A stretch of DNA of 39,027 bases from Chloromonas sp. AAM2 (Eukaryota > Chlorophyta > Chlorophyceae > Chlamydomonadales > Chlamydomonadaceae), in NCBI GenBank assembly GCA_004335635.1, contig QAXH01005841.1, forward strand, positions 1-39,027, written 5' to 3'. The position numbers and the translations under genes were made by a program. The notes beneath the pieces were generated by a model. The model was not told the origin of the DNA. It saw only the letters and a list, made by a program, of their open reading frames with translations, and searched no databases. Shown here one piece after another: positions 10,671-20,381 of this stretch. The stretch's first letter is position 1, and every line of letters begins with the position of its first letter.

Positions 10671-11173
10671 AGTGGTGGCATGGTTCCCCTTCCTTCCCCC
10701 TCTAGTCACTCAGGCCCTGGCTCTGAATGGGCTGCTACTGGATCTTGTTGCTGTAGCAACAGGTGCTTCGAACAGGTGCGCAGAAAACTGGCAACATACG
10801 AGACAAACATTTCATTTTGCAACGATGGGCTGCTGGTATCATCCATAGGCGAAAAAAAGAGGCGACAGGTTATTGATTGCATGCAGCGCCTCCATTGTCA
10901 GGTGTGAGATTACACAAGCCGCCACCAAAGGGGTGGAATATGTTGGCAACTTGGCATGTGTTGCGAGTGATACTAGTAACCCCGCCAGTGCCAAAAGTCA
11001 ACTCATGTGAGGCCTGCAGTGACTAATATTTGGTTAAATGTGCCTGGGGGCACTGCCGTAAAGCCTGTGCCGGGGATGCTGGCAATCATGCCTGTGTCTG
11101 GGTGTTCAAAGATGAAGTGGCTCCACGGGTCCGTATCAACTCAAACCCATGGTACTTCACAAACGCAGTCGCT
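10671..11173. other. No gene seen
   Basis: Non-coding by appearance. The part next to 11174 is presumably 3' UTR of the HicB-like gene on the minus strand. No polyadenylation signal could be assigned with confidence. Confidence 0.4.
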
Positions 11174-11542
11174 TCAGCCGCCGTGATGACCATTGCTGCC
11201 TGCTGTGTTGTAGTCTACGGTAAGAAGCGCTGTGTCGGTGCTGAGTGGCGTGCCGCAAACGGCAGCTGCCTTCACAAAGTTTGCAGGGTTGTAGACGTAC
11301 TTAGTTGTGGTTGCTTCAGGCACCGGCCGGCCCTTCTCGATTCGGTACTCGAGTACAAACGCAATGCCCTCCTCAAGCTGCTCCATAAGCTCGGCGCGCG
11401 TGGCTGCTACCCCGGCGATCTCAGGTAGATCTGGCACAAAGCCGCCCCAGCTGTCACGGAGTTCCTCGATAACCACCAGATACGTCACGCGCCCTCGGCC
11501 ACAATGCTTGTCAACACTGACTGTGAATGGGACTTTTGTCAT
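11174..11542 (-). CDS. HicB-like antitoxin-fold domain protein
   Basis: Single open frame of 122 codons. Residues about 19-78 match the HicB-like (UPF0150) pattern: beta strand TYLVVIEEL, then WGGFVPDLPEIAGVAATRAE where the family has a wxxyVPDLPGcxatGdTxeE motif, then a helix MEQLEEGIAFVLEYRIEKGR and PVPE, the usual end of the domain. In bacteria HicB pairs with the HicA mRNA interferase; no HicA-like ORF (small, with a GSHH-type motif) was found nearby. Start uncertain: 11542 gives MTKVPFTV, a second Met lies at 11572, and a CAG acceptor-like site before 11542 leaves room for an upstream exon, such as one for a targeting peptide. Family match moderately strong; role in the alga unknown. Confidence 0.65.
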   Translation of the reverse strand: MTKVPFTVSVDKHCGRGRVTYLVVIEELRDSWGGFVPDLPEIAGVAATRAELMEQLEEGIAFVLEYRIEKGRPVPEATTTKYVYNPANFVKAAAVCGTPLSTDTALLTVDYNTAGSNGHHGG

Positions 11543-11725
11543 TGGCCTGCATGCACATAGATGGAAGGACATATCACTGACTCACTGGGTGCAGAACTAA
11601 GGGTGACCCCGCTAGCCTGCCGGACTGTGCAGCAGGGCTGTACCAGCTTGCCTAAGGCAGCAAAACTGGGCCACTGCTGAGATCACAGCTGCATTGACAG
11701 CTCAGCCCGTTACATGTGCATGCAA

Positions 11726-11782
11726 CATCCATGCTATGCATGCACACCACTCCATGCATGCATACCCATGCATGGCCAGCTC
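11726..11782 (+). repeat. Left arm of 57-bp inverted repeat (55/57 identical to 13009-13065)
   Basis: The reverse complement of this block matches 13009-13065 with only two mismatches. The sequence is rich in alternating purine-pyrimidine GCATGCAT steps. The arms enclose 1226 bases. No clear target-site duplication was seen outside the arms. Confidence 0.9.
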
Positions 11783-13008
11783 TGACTGCAGCAACTGATT
11801 GACAGCGGCTGCTGCTGCGGGCTGCTGTGGCTGAGTAATGGCTGCCACCGCCATGAATGCTTGCTGCTGGGCAGCAGGTGCTGCAGCAGCTGCTGCTTCT
11901 ATTGCTCTAGCCGCGCCGTCCAGTACTGCCATGAGTTTGCTCAACCCAGCCGCCACCCATGCTGCAAACCGGACGAGCAGCTGCATGCACAGCTGTGGCG
12001 CATTTGCTTGCCGCATGGTCTGCAGCAGCCAGGGCACCGGCCACTCCCACTGCCTCGGCAACTACAGCAGCCTAGCACCAGGCATCCCCCAGCTCAGTGC
12101 CAAGAAGTCGTGCCAACGGTGCCAGCTTGCTGAGCTGCTGTGCTATGCTGCCTCTGTGGGTTTGAGGCACAGCGGCCGCCGCTTGCCCTGCTAGCGGCAT
12201 CAACCTGCAGGTTGCTGCTGCTGTGTGTGTGTGGTAGCAGCAAGCCATCCCCGCCAACATTCATGCTTGCCGTGCGAGAATCAGGGGTTGGGGTTGAGGT
12301 GATGGCTTTGCTGCTGTTGGGAAAAGACAGAATGGACTGCTCGCGCACTGTTAACACACCAGACCTTGGCCAGGTCACGCCAAAGCCAGCCCCAGCTGCA
12401 GGCACCGGTCCTGCACCAGCCTGCGGCACGTGCTGATGCCCCGGCGAACGCTACGTGGCCCACACAATGCTGACTCCGTCAGAGCCCAGTGTGAGTTGCA
12501 GGCCGGCCTGCTCAGCTGTTCGTGTGCCATTGCCTGCTGCGATGGACCAGTACCTCCGTCATTGCGAGCTGCTGTGCTGATGCTGCCGCTGTTGCTGGCT
12601 GCAGTGGGATCACTGGATGAAGACACCTGCACCGCCATACTGAGTTGCATACCGTGCCCCGGTGCCGAGGGCTGCATGAGTGCATGAACCTCCTCATTCA
12701 GTGAGGGAAGGAGCGCTGTCTCAAGTCTGGGTCTGGCTGCACACGCTCTGTCCGCTGTGCTGATAAACCTGGTACCATCGCCTATGCCTGTCGCTGCATC
12801 ACCTACACTTGGATGGACGACAACCCTGGCAACATTCTGGATGCAGCCTGCCGACATGCCAACTGAAGCGAGGTGCAACCACCCTTGGCAGCTTTTGGAG
12901 GCATGCAATGCATGCTGTTCAGCAAGGCATGGATCAGGCGCGGATGAGCTAGGAACAACATGCACCTTGCATTGGAGGGGTACAGCTACTCGTCCCCTCA
13001 CATATGCT

Positions 13009-13065
13009 GAGCTGTCCATGCATGGGTATGCATGCATGGAGTGGTATGCATGCATAGCATGGATG
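13009..13065 (-). repeat. Right arm of 57-bp inverted repeat (partner 11726-11782)
   Basis: Inverted partner of 11726-11782. The high identity suggests a recent origin or ongoing gene conversion. Confidence 0.9.
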
Positions 13066-13918
13066 CACATACATGCAGCCATGAGATCCATGACCCGTCT
13101 GCACCAAAGAAGGGCAGTGCAAGCAGTCACCTGCATACACCTGGTTGATCCACTGGAGTTCTGAGAAAGCACGATCCAGAAGAGTCCTGCACACCGCAGC
13201 GAAAGCAAGGCAAGCTGAAACAAACCGCAAGCTGACGTGGAGAGCGACCACACCCGGACGATGATGTCAGGGCAGGTTATGGATACGGGCCCAATCGACA
13301 TATGCGAATGGCTGAGCCGTGCATAGGTTGTTGTGATGTGTGCTTCTGTACCAAGAGCAGCTCGCCCCCATGGCTTAACCAGCAACTTTTGGTCGATCTG
13401 CCTAGCTAGCTTTTGCCACTCTTGACGGCTGATGGATGTATATACTTTCACAGTGTAGACATGCGTGCTTGCCGATCGATATGAGGGCATGGCCAGCTTT
13501 GTTGCAAGAGACACTGTCTGCTCACCTCGCACTGATTACCCTTGGTACCGGTGTTGCAAAGAAAGTTGCGTCATCTCCACGCGCTGGTCGCAAGTGCGCC
13601 AGGTGCAGCTTGCCTGGTGGCAAGTGCGCCTAGGGCTTGCTCGTAGGACGCAGCAAGAAGCACTGCAGCACTTGCTGTGACGCTCGGCAGTCTAAAAACA
13701 ATGCTGCTGCGACCAGCACGTCCAAGTTGTCGCAGACATGAGCGGAAACGTTTGAAGCACTCCGTTGGTAGCAGCTGCTCCCACCGGCATTGATTACAAA
13801 CATTCGTGCGCAAATAGACTGCACGCCTTCAGCGTGGGGCTGACGGGCGAGCTCAAGGAATGGGCTCGTGGTTCAGCGGAGCACAGCCAGTGGTTGCCTG
13901 TCCTCACAGCTTTGTCAC

Positions 13919-14067
13919 TGCTTCCTTGTCCGATTAGCAAGTCTATCCCGTGTTGAATTGTGTAGGAACAGCAGCTGGGCCGGGAGGTCCTCCGGTGCGG
14001 CGGCGTTACCCGCAGGGGCCAGGACGGGCTCCTCATCATCATCCCGCTCCTGAGCCAAACCCCACAC
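13919..14067 (-). CDS. Candidate internal exon, unrecognised acidic protein
   Basis: A pyrimidine-rich tract ending TTTGGTTCAG precedes a frame reading VWGLAQERDDDEEPVLAP and on to about LANRTRK, with a possible donor (GTGACA) at its end. Composition is coding-like, with an acidic DDDEE patch. I could not link it in phase to other exons. Just upstream lies a 9-base triplication (GGTATACAA, about 14090-14116). Confidence 0.3.
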
Positions 14068-14602
14068 CTGAACCAAAGAAACAACAGCAAGGTATACAAG
14101 GTATACAAGGTATACATGAATGACATGGATGACAGATGCCATCGCACGAACTAGCCAACCTACCCACCCACCCAACTCCAACCTATTTGCCTCCCCTCCC
14201 TGCAGGCAGCAGAGCCAATGGAAGCATCCGTCCCTGCTGCCAACTGTGCCCAGACCAACGCCCGACACCCGAGATAGCACTTACCAAAACAACACTGCAA
14301 ACAGTGTGCAGTTATGAAACAACCGAGTGCATACATGTGTAGTTCACTATAACTCTGACGTGCAGTCTTGATAATTCAAAACGTCATTTGCTTCTGACCA
14401 CCTGGGCGCTACCGTACAAGATAACTGCTCGATTGAAATGTTGGCTGTAGCTGTCAATGACAGGAGTGGTGGCGGAGTGTCAAAGCAAGCAAGCAGTGTG
14501 CAATGGAGGCATCTCAAATCTCCTCCCCACCCCAACCACACAATGTGTCCAACGCCGGAGACTAGGGTGTGTGCCTACCAATCTGCCAAAGTTGTACAGG
14601 GC

Positions 14603-17600
14603 TTATGGCGTGACCACCATGTACTGCAAGCCAGTGATCTCCTGCAGTTCTTCCTGCCCCAGGACATCATTCTCGCCACTCTCAGCGTAAGTGATGCGAA
14701 CTGTCTTGCCGGCCTCAGTTTCCTGCACTTCCTGGGTACAAGCAGCACGGACATCGTGCCATCTGAGCCATTTGAGCCAACTCAGTGGCTAGTGCTAATA
14801 AGGGCTTACACACAGCACTCGCATCATATCAGATTGTTTAAGGCCAACAGCTCAGATGGGGCGTCAACAGCGTGTGCTGCAGGCACGTAGCAGAGTAAAG
14901 CTCGCATACGTCCATTAACGGCAGGCGGTCAGGCAGCAAGTCGGCCACGCGCTCTACATGCGCCAATGTACCCACCTGTATCGTAATGCGATACCAGTTG
15001 TTGTCGCCAGGCCAATACATCTCCGCCACGTGGCCCTCAAGCTCAGTGCTGATGTCTCCCAGAGCAACAAACACTCCGGTAATCTGCCTCGTCCGAGAGG
15101 TGGGCTTGAGCCCAAGGGGCCCGGGTGCTAAGGTGACAAAGCGACCGCTGGGGCCCACCATGTCTGCAGCAGAGTTGAACATGGCTTCAAAGCATTAGGG
15201 CAGGGCAACGAATTGCTACCACAAAATGCCAAGGCAGGAATTGGTTGCACAACAAGAATTCCAGCAGCCCAACCCCCTGCTCCAGCGCTGCTAGAGCGTA
15301 CCTCTCGGTGGCGAGAGGTGCCAGGATCAATTCCTGGCAGGAGCTCGGGTAATGACGGGCACCTCGGTGCATTCTAGACCATCAACTAAGCTTCGCCAAG
15401 CCTTGTTTTGAATCAGGCTGGGTGCAACGTCACGCCAGTAGGTCTTAGAATAACAGGGCTCTGGGAACGCCTGAAATACTGGGCAATTCTCAACCCTAGC
15501 CTGCCAGGCCGGCAGCAGGAAAAGGGACTTGAGATGTGTGGGATCATAGGAATCGGCTTCCTAGCCACAGGCACGGGTGCTGGGATCACAACCCGGCCTC
15601 CTTAACTCTGCCCACCGGCGTCCGCTTTCCCTTTTTTCCAGCAGCCCAAGGCTAAGGCACACTGTCAGCCTACGTCTGACATGCACTGCTTGTCATGCAA
15701 CAGCACACAACTGATGTCCTGCGCATGGCAACTTATGTCGATTGAAGCCATTCACTGGAGTGCTGCCTCACCTGAAGGCATTGATGGCAGGGGCGGCGCT
15801 GGTAGCACAGGCAGCACGGGCACTGCTGGAAGAGCAGATGCCTGTGCCCCATGCTTCCGGCAGACTCTGATAAACTGGCTGAAACTGACGTTGGAGCAGT
15901 ATACGGCATACTCGGCTGTCGACTGTGGCCAGAACAGACCATGCAGATCCCGCAGAAACTCCCGGACACTGGGATTCACCTTCTCTCCTCCAAAGGTCTG
16001 CTGCTGCGCCATGTGGCCATACTGCTGGATCTTCCACTCAGCCACATTGGTTGCGCCACTGTACCCCGCCTCATACGGTAGCTTGCCCACTGCGCTGTGC
16101 ATGAGGCTGAGATACAACGACTCCAAATGTGTGTGGATGGTGTGTGGATGGCTCGGATCCTTGAGCAGTTGCTGGGAGACGAACAGCGGCGTCCCGGTCA
16201 GGGTGCATGGAGCCCCGCCAGCACTCGGTTCCTTGCCAATCTGTGCACGCCAGGTAGACACAGAGTCAGACCTTTGGCAGCAGGCAAAACGTTTGCCCTG
16301 TCTAGCATGATCTGTGCTTGGCCGTGCCTACCATCTGTGACTGCCCTGCCATTCTGGTCAGCCTGCCACTCCCACTCTGGTCATAATGCAGTCCTAGAAT
16401 TAGACTCATTAACAAACTGGTGCTCACCTTCCCAGCGCTTCAGTCAAACAGCAAGAAACGCCCTTGGAAGATGCCGATGTTGTTGGGACTGATGTCTCTA
16501 TGATACAACCAGTTGCAGATCAACCAGCGGATGACGGTCGCAATGTCGAACGCCCCTTGGGCCAGTTGGGAAGCCGAGATGCCGGCAGACAGCTCCTCGC
16601 ACAGTGGAGCAAGGATCGCAATGGCGTGACCCTCTTGAGTGATTGGGGCACATGCCAACTGGACACACAGGGGATGACCACCAAGCTGCTGCAGATGCAA
16701 GAGATTCTGCATCTGCAAAGGCAGAGAGCGTTGTGAATTGAGTCAAGAGCTGAGTGGATAGCTGCAACCACGAACGGTGCCGCCTCAGCTAGCCAGCCTG
16801 TGAACTTGTAGCAGCAACACATGACCTTGGTTAAGTTGGTCCAACATCGTCTGCTCACCTCACGCTCACTGCAGTGGAACTTGATGGCGACAGGTGTGGT
16901 ACCCCAGCGTGCCTGGTAGACCGAGGCTGATGCCGCTGGCTGTCCATCATCCCCTGGCCGCAGCAGCTTGGACTCTCGCAGGGGAATGCCATGCACCTTT
17001 TCAAGGTACAGGGGCACCGGTTCTTGCCAGCCCAGCGCCTGTGGATGTTGCGCCAACAGGTGCGCCAGGGCCTTGATGCCATCCGGTAGGCGCCCTTCCT
17101 CAGGGCTGAGAGACAAAGGAGCGGTGCCCTGAACAGCAATGTTCTCAAGCTCAAGGCGCCTCACACGCAGGACCCGCAATGCTGTGAGGCTGATGACGAC
17201 TGCAAAGATGACCTGGCGGGCTGGTTGGTGCCTGAACATTGTTTGCGCCCTTTCAATGACCTGGCCAACGGCTCCATCCAGGTCAGCAGTTGATAGCTTG
17301 AGCTCAGCAGGTACGACCTGAAGAGGAAGGGCAGCAGCAACTGACTGAAATAACATGATGTGACAACACCATGCAGTATACCAGTGACAATGTGACCCGT
17401 GTGGCTCTTGATGGCCCACGTCCACAGGTTCCCAGCACACATTCCCAGGTCAGCGATGCATACTCGCATCAAGCACACATCAGTAGTTCAAACCGTCCAT
17501 TTAGCACTCATTTTAGCCCTTGGTCATAGTTGTGCCTTTATGCAAGCAGAACTCCATACAGTGCCCACCCGCTCCAGCACATAGATGCCACTCAAAATAG

Positions 17601-19109
17601 GGAGGACCTTACAGCATTCTGGCTATGTTTACTCTGGTAGTGACCAGCAGTTGAAGCGATGCATTGAGCTATGACAGGCTGGCAGGACCCCAGAGATGCA
17701 CAAGGTGGTTGGACCCACTCGCATGCATACATGACTCACCACATGAGCCCAAAGCGGCTCTCCAGTCGCAGCCATTATCACGATGTCGACCAACCCTTGC
17801 CTAGCGTTAGGCTTGACCCCGCTGCTGTGGGTGTCTACCGGGAACAGGAGTGGAGGTGTGCGGGCCACACCCTGTGCAACCTTCTGCACCATCTTCATCA
17901 CGATGGGCTGCATGTGTTTTGGCTCACTGATGCGCTTTTTTTTGCCAGCCAGAGCTTGCGCTGCCGCTGTCAACGATTGCACTGCGTAAAGCCATCGTAC
18001 AGCAAGATAGACTCAGATAGATATCACAAACCAGATGATACCCACCCTTCACAAAGTCGAGCACATTGATGTACAAGTCCAGTACTCCATCATGTAGCAC
18101 TGGCTGATACAAAGCACATTAATTACATGTTAATATTTGATTATTCGCTTTTGACAAACAATGCTTGCTGACAACATTTTAAAAAACATTGCTTGCTGAC
18201 AACAACATCTTCACACGTCCATTACGTCACAGGCTGATGCAGAACCCAATGATTTTGACATACACGTTCAATGCTCCAGCATTTGACACGTCCAGCACAG
18301 GCTACCATTACAATCCAGCCGCTGATCTGATCAGAATCAGGGGCAGCATCGCCAGGTCCACAGTTGCAAGACTTGCCTGTTTTGCTGTTTCCAGACCGCC
18401 TCTGGAACGCAGCCGTCAGTTCTATCACGACTTGTCTTAATTGATCGGGTTTTGGCGGAGGCAGGCCGGCCAATATGTCAGCATACGGTACTTAATTCTC
18501 CTCAGGCAGATACGACTGCGTTGGTGTAGAAGCAAACAAGTCAAGTGCTTGGCCACATGTAGGTTCCTGGTCGCTGGCCCTTGTACTGCCAATCACGAAC
18601 AGTGGCCAGCTGAGCATGAAACCTTCACTGTGCATAAAGCCTCACCTTGGCTAGTTGTTCCTCGCGCTGGGTCGTTGTGAGTTTTCTGTTCAACTGCAGA
18701 CGTAAGCGGCCAACTTCTGATGCCAGCTGCTGCATCTGAGTCTCCGTTGCATTAGTCCCTGCACCACAACAGGCACAGGGTCTGCACATGAAGGTAAGCT
18801 ACTACACTTGTGCCGTGTGCTCACTGTGGAGGGCGCGTGCTGTACGGTAGGTCTGACGTATGCATGAAAAAATGCACGCCGCCCTGCCGCCTTGTGGGAC
18901 AAGGACGCTGCTGCAAACTTCTGCAACCTGAGCGCCGCACCTTGTTTCAGCAGAGCCGTCAGCAGGTTCTGCTCAGCTGGCAGTACTTCCAGTGCGATCT
19001 TCCAGTACAAGTCACTGCCAACCTGTCCATTCTTCTCGAGATCCTCCAGCTGGGCCTTCCATTTGGCAATGCTCTGACTGAGAGTCGCCACGCTGACTTC
19101 CGACGTCAT
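14603..19109 (-). CDS. FunK1-like protein kinase with N-terminal coiled coil and possible C-terminal Tudor-like domain; in-frame TGA
   Basis: Proposed exons, 5'-3' on the minus strand: 19109-18878, 18758-18646, 18103-18046, 17981-17740, 17317-16859, 16712-16428, 16240-15772, 15163-14976, 14731-14603. All join in phase (725 codons). Exons 1-2 are coiled-coil-like (TQMQQLASEVGRLRLQL). A pre-kinase region (RQGLVDIVIMAATGEPLWAH, VVPAELKL, FRHQPARQVIFAVVI) and kinase parts VAIK (Lys ~361), YHRDISPNNIG (Asp ~441), FLLFD (Asp ~458) and TLTGTPLFVS match the FunK1-type layout. A TGA at 16440-16442 follows LLFD, where such kinases usually have Trp, and the frame resumes after it, so this is a pseudogene, a variant or a sequence error. 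The last two exons encode a Tudor-like fold (GHVAEMYWPGDNNWYRITI, VRITYAESGENDVL); they join by phase but could be a separate small gene starting at 15182. An open frame at 18222-18473 (PPPKPDQLRQVVIELTAAF) may be an extra exon, but it did not fit the phases. Confidence 0.65.
15279..15344 (+). other. Compact cloverleaf-like fold (tRNA-like or tRNA-derived)
   Basis: Nested hairpins in tRNA order: outer stem GCTCCAG (15279-15285) with CAGGAGC (15338-15344), 6 of 7 pairs; a 4-bp D-like stem CGCT/AGCG with a 5-nt loop; an 8-bp middle hairpin ACCTCTCG-GTGG-CGAGAGGT (15300-15319); and a T-arm-like hairpin CCAGG-ATCAATT-CCTGG whose GGATCAATTCC is close to a pol III box B. It is 66 nt, with a short D loop and no variable loop, so it is not an ordinary tRNA. 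It lies in the proposed 608-bp kinase-Tudor intron, in antisense orientation. Confidence 0.3.
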
Positions 19110-19130
19110 GCCTGTGAGCAAGGCGAAAAA

Positions 19131-19735
19131 AGGGCACCAACCACCGGCTACCAGTCGGGCATGCCAAAACGACACAAGCACCAAGAAAAAGTGCCATGTA
19201 CCAACCACTGCCTACCAGTCGGGCAAGCCAGAATGACATAAGCGCCAAAAAAAAAGTGCCATGCACCAACACCCTGCTACCAGACGGGCATGCCAAAATG
19301 ACACAAGCGCCAAAACAAAGTGCCATGTACCAACCACTGGCTACCAGTTGGGCATGCCAAAACGACACAAGCACAAAAAAAAAGTGCCATGTACCAACCA
19401 CTGGCTACCAGTCGGGCAAGCCAAAATGACACAGTGCCAAAAAAAGTGCCATGCACCAACACCCGGCGACCAGTCGGGCATGCCAAAATGACACAAGTGC
19501 CCAAAAAAAAGTGCCATGTACCAACACCCGGCTACCAGTCGGGCATGCCAAAATGACAAAAGCACCAAAACAAGTGCCATGTACCAACACCCGGCTATCA
19601 GTCGGGCATGCCAAAATTACACAAGTGCCAAAACAAAGGGCCATGTACCAACCACTGGCTACCAGTCGGGCAAGCCAAAATGACACAGTGCCAAAAAAAG
19701 GGCCATGCACCAACACCCGGCTACCAGTCTGGTCC
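19131..19735. repeat. 62-65 bp minisatellite, about 9.5 copies
   Basis: The (G)GTGCCATG(T/C)ACCAAC junction recurs at 19191, 19256, 19320, 19384, 19446, 19511, 19574, 19638 and 19700. Each unit holds GGCTACCAGTCGGGCATGCC, a GACACAAG-type segment and an A-run of variable length. The array stops about 20 bases upstream of the proposed kinase start codon, so it sits in the 5' UTR, promoter or first intron of that gene. Minus-strand reading gives recurrent hydrophobic peptides (such as FWHARLVAG), but unit lengths mostly break the frame. Confidence 0.95.
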
Positions 19736-20381
19736 GCACCCCTGCGTTCAGCCACGTATTGATAACACTGTCCTCACTTGCTGACAGTCGGGCGTGGGAT
19801 GAGGTTGTCAGCGGGTATTGTTAAGCGACTTGTAAGATGTTGAACAGCTCGCTCTGCCGCCTTGTTGTGACGGGTGCAAGTTCGCGTCCTAGCCTGCCGA
19901 AGCCTACGCCGCTAGAGTGTGCTCGGACGTGACTGTGACAGTAAGCTACGGCACTACCTGCATCCTTTGCTAAACAGGCTAAACTGCGGCGAAATTGGAA
20001 GGTCACTCCACCAAGTCAGGTTCTGGAGTGTGTAATGTCAGGTTCCACAGACATGACATTTTCGAAGCAGGCGCCAGCTAGCCTAGCAATTGCTTCGCGC
20101 TGTTGTTAAACCTATCGTTATGCGCTCTGCGTGCCAGTGACTTAATGGCCGACTGGAAGACACTTGTGGCCGAGTCCCTTAATGTTGGTCAGCCGCGAGG
20201 GCTAATCATCCCAAGCGAGAACGTTGCTCCGCGACCTCGAAGGGCAGGGTCCAAACGCCCAGGCCAGCAACTGAGCAACCCATGGGCAGGCCCGTCAGGC
20301 CGGTGACGACCAGCCAGAGGCCGACCAGCTTGATGACCGACCAGCTGCTCAGGACCAACCAGCTGCTCCCATGCACAGAAG
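19736..20381. other. No assigned gene; possible 5' part of the KDZ relic
   Basis: Between the minisatellite and the KDZ-like frame. A frame at 20145-20306 (MADWKTLVAESLNVGQPRG) could be an upstream exon of the KDZ relic. A short GACCAGC-rich stretch follows (20305-20365). I could not fix a splice junction. Confidence 0.35.

Larger units (their letters stand above)
11702..13532 (-). other. Low-complexity open frames, possible exons of an unrecognised gene
   Basis: Several long minus-strand frames lie here. One, about 11800-12061, is Ala/Gln-rich (AARAIEAAAAAAPAAQQQAF). Another, roughly 12375-12800, is Ser/Ala-rich (VSSSSDPTAASNSGSISTAA). A segment near 13380-13440 reads VYTSISRQEWQKLARQIDQK and looks more like ordinary protein. 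The CTG-rich DNA keeps several frames open by chance, so not all of this need be coding. I could not build an in-phase exon chain and recognise no domain. The nearly identical inverted repeats at 11726-11782 and 13009-13065 bracket most of the region. Confidence 0.25.

Noticed and set aside
9890..10681. 263-codon minus-strand open frame
   Set aside because: It lies over the 188-bp satellite and is generated by it. The unit length shifts frame between copies, and no domain or splice context supports a gene.
11030..11428. 132-codon plus-strand ORF opposite the HicB-like gene
   Set aside because: The minus-strand frame carries the recognisable fold; the plus frame is its shadow plus UTR.
12375..13532. 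385-codon minus-strand ORF as a single gene
   Set aside because: It crosses the inverted-repeat arm and contains repeat-driven peptide (HAMHAYHSMHAYPC). CTG-rich DNA keeps frames open. Only parts may be exonic.
19196..19762. Repetitive ORFs on both strands at the minisatellite
   Set aside because: They are products of the 62-65 bp array. Frames change from unit to unit.
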